A stretch of 9,531 bases of DNA, from NCBI GenBank assembly GCA_964598065.1, contig CAZRAW010000084.1, forward strand, positions 1 to 9,531, written 5' to 3'. Position numbers and translations under genes: made by a program. The stretch's first letter is position 1; each line of letters begins with the position of its first letter. Origin of the DNA: Sulfidibacterium sp964598065 (GTDB taxonomy: Bacteria; Bacteroidota; Bacteroidia; Bacteroidales; F082). Shown here in pieces: positions 7,070 to 9,531 of this stretch. The notes under the pieces are model-generated. The model did no database searches. It had not been told where the DNA came from and worked only from the letters and a program-made list of their open reading frames with translations.

Positions 7070-8233
7070 ATGGCAAAAGTATTGGTCATCGATGACGAAA
7101 GCAGTATCCGCCGGACATTGAAAGAAATTCTGGAGTTTGAGAAATATGAAGTTGACATGGCCGCCAACGGTATGGATGGTCTGGAACTAATCAAGGCTAC
7201 GGCTTATGATGTCATCCTGCTGGACATAAAAATGCCGGAAATGGATGGCATGGAAGTACTGGCAGCTCTTCAGCAGTTTACAGACTGCCCGGTGATTATG
7301 ATATCCGGCCACGGAACCATAGAAACGGCCGTGGAAGCTATTAAAAAAGGCGCGTATGATTTTATTGTAAAGCCGCCTGACCTGAACCGGCTACTCATCA
7401 CACTGCGAAATGCCATTGACAAAAAAGAGTTGGTGAGCCAGACAAAAACACTGAAAAAAGAAATAGAAAAAAAGTATGAAATTGTCGGTCAATCACCTGT
7501 CATGATTCAGCTGAAAGAGATGATTACCCGCGTGGCCCCCACCAATGCACGGGTGCTTATTGAAGGAGAAAACGGCACCGGTAAAGAGCTGGTAGCCCGG
7601 CAGATTCACGAACAGAGCAACCGGCAGAAATCATCGTTTATTGAAGTCAATTGCGCTGCTATTCCTTCCGAACTGATTGAAAGCCAGCTTTTCGGACATG
7701 AAAAAGGTTCTTTTACTTCGGCTGTAAAACAACGGCACGGCGATTTTGAGCTGGCCCATGGCGGAACTTTGTTTCTCGATGAAATCGGGGACATGAGTCT
7801 GTCAGCTCAGGCCAAAGTTTTACGCGCTTTACAAGAAAATACAATTACACGTGTTGGCGGAGAGAAAGAAATTACGGTTGACGTTCGTGTGTTGGCCGCT
7901 TCCAACAAAAACCTGCCCGAAGAAATCAAAAAAAGAAACTTTCGTGAAGACCTTTATCATCGGCTGAGTGTCATTGTCATGCAGGTACCGCCGCTACGCG
8001 ACCGGTTAGACGACATTCCGTTGCTTGTGGAGCATTTTATCAATGAATTGACCCAGGAACAGGGGAAACCGGCAAAAAAAATTACCGACGCCGCACTGAG
8101 AATGCTACAAACTTTTCAATGGAGCGGCAATGTGCGAGAGTTGCACAATGTAGTGGAACGGTTGCTCATCCTCTGCGAAAAAGAAATAACCGAAAAAGAT
8201 ATTGAGACTTTTGTAAAACCGTTGATGCTGTGA
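7070..8233 (+). CDS. Sigma-54 activator response regulator lacking a DNA-binding domain
   Basis: A 387-residue NtrC-class two-component response regulator. Receiver domain (1-120): acidic pocket D8/D9, phospho-acceptor D52 in LLDIKMP, S79 and K101, all intact. AAA+ sigma-54 activator domain (about 138-365): Walker A GENGTGKE (166-173), the sigma-54 contact loop as GSFTSA (213-218, usually GAFTGA, with Phe and Thr kept), Walker B LFLDE with D237/E238, Arg-finger region FREDLYHRL (291-299), and the lid motif WSGNVRELHNVVERL (351-365). The protein stops 22 residues after this, so the usual Fis-type helix-turn-helix is absent. I find no such domain in other frames downstream, so this does not look like a simple frameshift. 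It may act without specific DNA binding, as described for Helicobacter FlgR, or via a partner. No histidine kinase is nearby. The ATG at 7070 (MAKVLVIDDE) fits the family better than an ATG 39 bases upstream. Confidence 0.93.
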   Translation: MAKVLVIDDESSIRRTLKEILEFEKYEVDMAANGMDGLELIKATAYDVILLDIKMPEMDGMEVLAALQQFTDCPVIMISGHGTIETAVEAIKKGAYDFIVKPPDLNRLLITLRNAIDKKELVSQTKTLKKEIEKKYEIVGQSPVMIQLKEMITRVAPTNARVLIEGENGTGKELVARQIHEQSNRQKSSFIEVNCAAIPSELIESQLFGHEKGSFTSAVKQRHGDFELAHGGTLFLDEIGDMSLSAQAKVLRALQENTITRVGGEKEITVDVRVLAASNKNLPEEIKKRNFREDLYHRLSVIVMQVPPLRDRLDDIPLLVEHFINELTQEQGKPAKKITDAALRMLQTFQWSGNVRELHNVVERLLILCEKEITEKDIETFVKPLML

Positions 8234-8277
8234 GAACATACTTTTTGACTCGTTCTGAACTTTTTGTAAATCTATTT

Positions 8278-8309
8278 CGGGATAAAACACATCCGGCATA
8301 GCTTTTTTT
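8278..8309 (+). terminator. Possible terminator after the response-regulator gene
   Basis: CGGGAT (8278-8283) pairs with ATCCGG (8291-8296) with one mismatch around a seven-base loop. Six bases after the stem comes a run of seven T (8303-8309). The stem is short and the T-run is offset, so the call is tentative. Confidence 0.3.
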
Positions 8310-8314
8310 CGCCG

Positions 8315-8331
8315 TTGGCATAAAAATTGCT
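8315..8331 (+). promoter_or_regulatory. Candidate sigma-54 (-24/-12) promoter facing ssrA
   Basis: TTGGCATAAAAATTGCT matches the sigma-54 consensus YTGGCACG-N4-TTGCW. The -24 GG and -12 GC are both present with exact spacing; only the C and G at the end of the -24 element differ. Transcription would start near 8342 and run directly into the tmRNA gene, since no open reading frame lies between. It begins 82 bases after the stop codon of a sigma-54 activator gene. Activity is inferred, not shown. Confidence 0.5.
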
Positions 8332-8362
8332 GATGGAAACAGTGGCAACCGAACAATTTTAT

Positions 8363-8370
8363 TACTTTTG
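8363..8370 (+). promoter_or_regulatory. Candidate housekeeping -7 box for ssrA
   Basis: TACTTTTG matches TAnnTTTG exactly and lies 33 bases before the mature 5' end of tmRNA. This gives a short precursor leader that RNase P would remove. No clear -33 TTTG is seen. Confidence 0.45.
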
Positions 8371-8402
8371 CCATCCCGATTTGGCAATGTTCTTTGACAT
8401 GA

Positions 8403-8801
8403 GGGGCTGACTGGTTTTGACAGCATTTGAACGGATAGGTAAGCATGCCGGGCAAGGTAACACAACCCGTAAAACCGCGTTACACACAATTTTATTTGGC
8501 GAACCTAATTACGCTCTCGCAGCCTGATCGAAGTTATAGTAGACAGGCTTCATTCTCCGTCGAAGTTACGGGGGACGAGACGGCTCGCAGGTGGAGATGT
8601 CTGATTCCGGCCTGGTAACGAGTCGCAAGCAACTTCAGACTAATTTTGGTTTCGCCTCACGGCCAAAATGAAATTTTAGAGGCTAAGGAAATATTTTGGG
8701 CGTTTGTCCCCGTGTATTTCCCGACAATCAATGACAAACTAAGCATGTAGAAAGCATATTGGTTCCATGTTTGGACGAGGGTTCGAATCCCTCCAGCTCC
8801 A
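8403..8801 (+). ncRNA. ssrA: tmRNA (transfer-messenger RNA)
   Basis: A 399-base one-piece tmRNA that rescues stalled ribosomes and tags their products for degradation. The 5' end GGGGCTG (8403-8409) pairs with CAGCTCC (8794-8800) to form the tRNA-like acceptor stem, with one G-U pair, followed by discriminator A8801. The T-arm is perfect: GAGGG, loop TTCGAAT, CCCTC. The 5' sequence GGGGCTGACTGGTTTTGACA is the well-known tmRNA start. The tag frame begins at GGC 8498 and ends with TGA at 8525-8527, encoding GEPNYALAA. The ALAA end is the ClpXP-type degron, and the GE-NYALAA pattern is typical of Bacteroidota. CCA is not encoded (CAA follows). The region between tag and T-arm is expected to hold the pseudoknots, which I did not fold. 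Its 3' end is duplicated at 8946-8962. Confidence 0.97.
8498..8527 (+). other. tmRNA tag reading frame (GEPNYALAA)
   Basis: The tag-encoding part of ssrA reads GGC GAA CCT AAT TAC GCT CTC GCA GCC TGA. The alanine from the charged tmRNA is added before the first Gly during trans-translation. Only the third residue (Pro) departs from the Asn or Thr I recall for common relatives. Confidence 0.9.
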
Positions 8802-8802
8802 C
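8786..8802 (+). repeat. Direct repeat copy 1, inside the ssrA 3' end (att-like)
   Basis: AATCCCTCCAGCTCCAC covers the end of the T-loop, the 3' half of the T-stem, the acceptor strand and the discriminator of tmRNA. An exact 17-base copy lies 160 bases downstream. This is the part of ssrA that tyrosine-recombinase elements use as an attachment site. Confidence 0.75.
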
Positions 8803-8915
8803 AATGAAAAAGCCGGACACGTAGTGTTTCGGCTATGAGGAAAGAGCTTTCAAGCTTGCTTGAGAAAGCTTATGACGAATAAGCCAAACGAGCGCAGCGA
8901 GCGGGTTTTTCATTG
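8802..8915 (+). repeat. Large inverted repeat enclosing smaller hairpins after ssrA
   Basis: CAATGAAAAA at 8802-8811 is perfectly complementary to TTTTTCATTG at 8906-8915, and pairing continues past one G-G mismatch through CCG/CGG (13 of 14 pairs). Inside lie a hairpin at 8811-8834 (AGCCG..ACAC / GTGT..CGGCT) and another at about 8845-8870 (AGCTTTC..AAGC / GCTTGAGAAAGCT). The unit starts on the last bases of the tmRNA gene and could be a folded 3' RNA trailer or the ends of a small non-autonomous element. Confidence 0.55.
8884..8910 (+). terminator. Candidate ssrA terminator
   Basis: AAACG AGCG CAG CGAGCG folds as two CG/CG steps separated by tandem G-A pairs around a three-base loop, with AAA able to pair into the following T-run. 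The stem is followed by GG and then TTTTT (8906-8910). This is the best intrinsic-terminator candidate after ssrA, although the same T-run is also an arm of the larger inverted repeat. Confidence 0.4.
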
Positions 8916-8945
8916 TATCCCCCCAAAAACGGGATCAATGAAATT

Positions 8946-8962
8946 AATCCCTCCAGCTCCAC
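8946..8962 (+). repeat. Direct repeat copy 2, displaced ssrA 3' end (att-like)
   Basis: An exact 17-base copy of the tmRNA 3' end (AATCCCTCCAGCTCCAC), offset by 160 bases and without the rest of the T-arm in front. It cannot be a functional RNA by itself. It is most simply the far attachment site or duplication scar of an insertion in ssrA. Confidence 0.7.
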
Positions 8963-8966
8963 GAGA

Positions 8967-8988
8967 GAATGGTGAATGGTGAATGAAT
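8967..8988 (+). repeat. GGTGAAT tandem heptamers
   Basis: GAAT is followed by two GGTGAAT units (8971-8984) and then another GAAT. The 14-mer equals the left arm of the inverted repeat at 1630-1643. It lies upstream of the four-helix-bundle pseudogene. Apart from a candidate -7 box, 8989-9044 shows nothing else. Confidence 0.6.
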
Positions 8989-9012
8989 AAGTATGGAAAT
9001 AGGAAAATTGAT

Positions 9013-9020
9013 TAATTTTG
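9013..9020 (+). promoter_or_regulatory. Candidate -7 box for the four-helix-bundle pseudogene
   Basis: TAATTTTG fits TAnnTTTG and lies 24 bases before the ATG at 9045. No good -33 element is visible, and the surroundings are AT-rich. Confidence 0.3.
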
Positions 9021-9044
9021 AAATAGAAATAATAAATTAATACT

Positions 9045-9399
9045 ATGCGAGGAGATGAATTGGTGAAAAGGACAAAGTCTTTTGCTTTTGCATGTGCAAA
9101 ATTTGCAGAAACACTACGAACAGTTATCTCGAAAATCACATTAAAGGACAACTTATGCGGTGTGCTACTTCTGTAGCCGCAAATTACAGGGCAACAACAT
9201 GTAGGCCAAAACACCGGCTGCTTTTATTTCCAAGCTTAGTATCGTCGTCGAAGAAGCAGATGAATCGGAATTCCGGATTGATTTTGGGATGGAATTCAAC
9301 TTGTTTGACACCGAAAAAGCAAATGTATTAATGTGCGAAGCACATGAATGGGTTTCCATATACATTACCACGCGAAGTTCACTTAGAAATGGTAAATAA
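9045..9399 (+). pseudogene. Broken four-helix-bundle (23S IVP/S23-family) protein gene
   Basis: The family sequence is spread over three frames. Frame 1 from the ATG at 9045 gives MRGDELVKRTKSFAFACAKF and AETL. A second frame gives NSYLENHIKGQLMRCATSVAANYRA, the family's core. The third gives AFISKLSIVVEEADESEFRI, ending at TAA 9397-9399. Two one-base deletions explain this: a C lost near 9117 (restoring LPNS) and a G lost near 9204-9205 (restoring CRAKTPAA). Adding both back gives a 118-residue protein, the normal family length. These small all-helical proteins form pentamers. They were first seen in 23S rRNA intervening sequences and are related to the Avd protein of diversity-generating retroelements, but the role of free-standing copies is unclear. 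It lies between tmRNA and tRNA genes, flanked by short tandem repeats. Sequencing error is the alternative to decay. Confidence 0.85.
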
Positions 9400-9419
9400 A
9401 CGATGGCATATCCAAAATT

Positions 9420-9451
9420 AAACATCTTACATCCAAACATCTTACATCCAA
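9420..9451 (+). repeat. 15-bp tandem repeat upstream of the tRNA
   Basis: AAACATCTTACATCC occurs twice head to tail (9420-9434 and 9435-9449), followed by AA. It lies between the pseudogene and the tRNA-Arg gene. Within each unit CATCTTACATC is itself a near-repeat of CATC, suggesting slippage-prone growth. Nothing else is seen in 9400-9455. Confidence 0.75.
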
Positions 9452-9455
9452 CCCC

Positions 9456-9527
9456 GGTCCCGTAGTTCAACGGATAGAATGTCAGATTCCGGTTCTGATG
9501 ATTCGGGTTCGAATCCCGGCGGGATCA
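9456..9527 (+). tRNA. tRNA-Arg (anticodon CCG)
   Basis: A full cloverleaf of 72 bases, decoding CGG. Acceptor stem GGTCCCG with CGGGATC (one G-U pair), D-arm GTTC/GAAT around AACGGATA, anticodon stem TCAGA/TCTGA with loop TTCCGGT giving anticodon CCG, a four-base variable region TGAT, T-arm TCGGG/CCCGG with loop TTCGAAT, and discriminator A. CCA is not encoded (CTA follows), as for the tmRNA here. The gene is complete just before the window edge. Confidence 0.95.
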
Positions 9528-9531
9528 CTAA

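Noticed and set aside
6377..7121. Plus-strand open frames of 178 and 148 codons
   Set aside because: They are antisense to the SDR gene, whose motifs are complete, and carry no recognisable domain.
8376..8397. Second sigma-54-like sequence (TTTGGCAATGTTCTTTGACA)
   Set aside because: The -24 half is reasonable but the -12 half has GA in place of the needed GC at the correct spacing.
8105..8489. Minus-strand frames of 116 and 107 codons
   Set aside because: They run across the end of the response regulator, the ssrA promoter region and the tmRNA 5' part, with no family features.
9045..9399. Possibility that the four-helix-bundle gene marks a 23S rRNA intervening sequence or a diversity-generating retroelement avd gene
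   Set aside because: No rRNA sequence flanks it and there is no reverse transcriptase or template repeat in the window.
9420..9451. Short repeats considered as a CRISPR remnant
   Set aside because: Two units directly abut with no spacer, so this is a simple tandem repeat.
8870..9470. Minus-strand frames of 114 and 101 codons; the latter shows repeated CKMF
   Set aside because: They are antisense to the four-helix-bundle pseudogene, and the CKMF repetition is only the 15-bp DNA tandem repeat read through.

Overview
The window looks like chromosomal DNA of a Bacteroidota bacterium, probably of the Bacteroidales/Marinilabiliales type, though the rank below phylum is a guess. Support: repeated TAnnTTTG promoter -7 boxes just upstream of genes, weak or absent Shine-Dalgarno sequences, a tmRNA encoding the tag GEPNYALAA, a fused ResB-CcsA cytochrome c maturation protein of 1031 residues, a DUF2027/Smr protein, and a relic of a 23S-IVP/S23-type four-helix-bundle gene. 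Base composition is moderate, about 40-45% GC by eye.

Layout, left half. On the minus strand, an AI-2E/PerM-family membrane protein gene is followed by a small Dabb-domain gene; they overlap by 8 bases and probably form one transcript. A gene-free stretch (1499-1786) holds divergent promoter boxes and three REP-like palindromes. It is followed on the plus strand by a DUF2027-Smr protein gene and a large gene for the CcsB-CcsA cytochrome c synthase. The synthase gene ends 7 bases before the end of a convergent short-chain dehydrogenase/reductase gene on the minus strand.

Layout, right half. Divergent from the dehydrogenase is a sigma-54-type response regulator with receiver and AAA+ domains but no C-terminal DNA-binding domain. 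About 80 bases after it lies a good match to a sigma-54 (-24/-12) promoter, and the next gene is ssrA (tmRNA). The 3' end of ssrA is duplicated 160 bases downstream as a 17-bp direct repeat, the arrangement left when an element integrates into an ssrA 3' end. Past this lie a broken four-helix-bundle gene with short tandem repeats on both sides, and a tRNA-Arg(CCG) gene at the window edge.

Most genes are housekeeping or conserved family members. The accessory-looking part is 8802-9450, between two stable RNA genes. The most interesting regulatory observation is a DNA-binding-domain-less sigma-54 activator gene directly upstream of a sigma-54-like promoter that faces ssrA. I found no rRNA, CRISPR array, intact transposase or integrase, and no clear new defence system.
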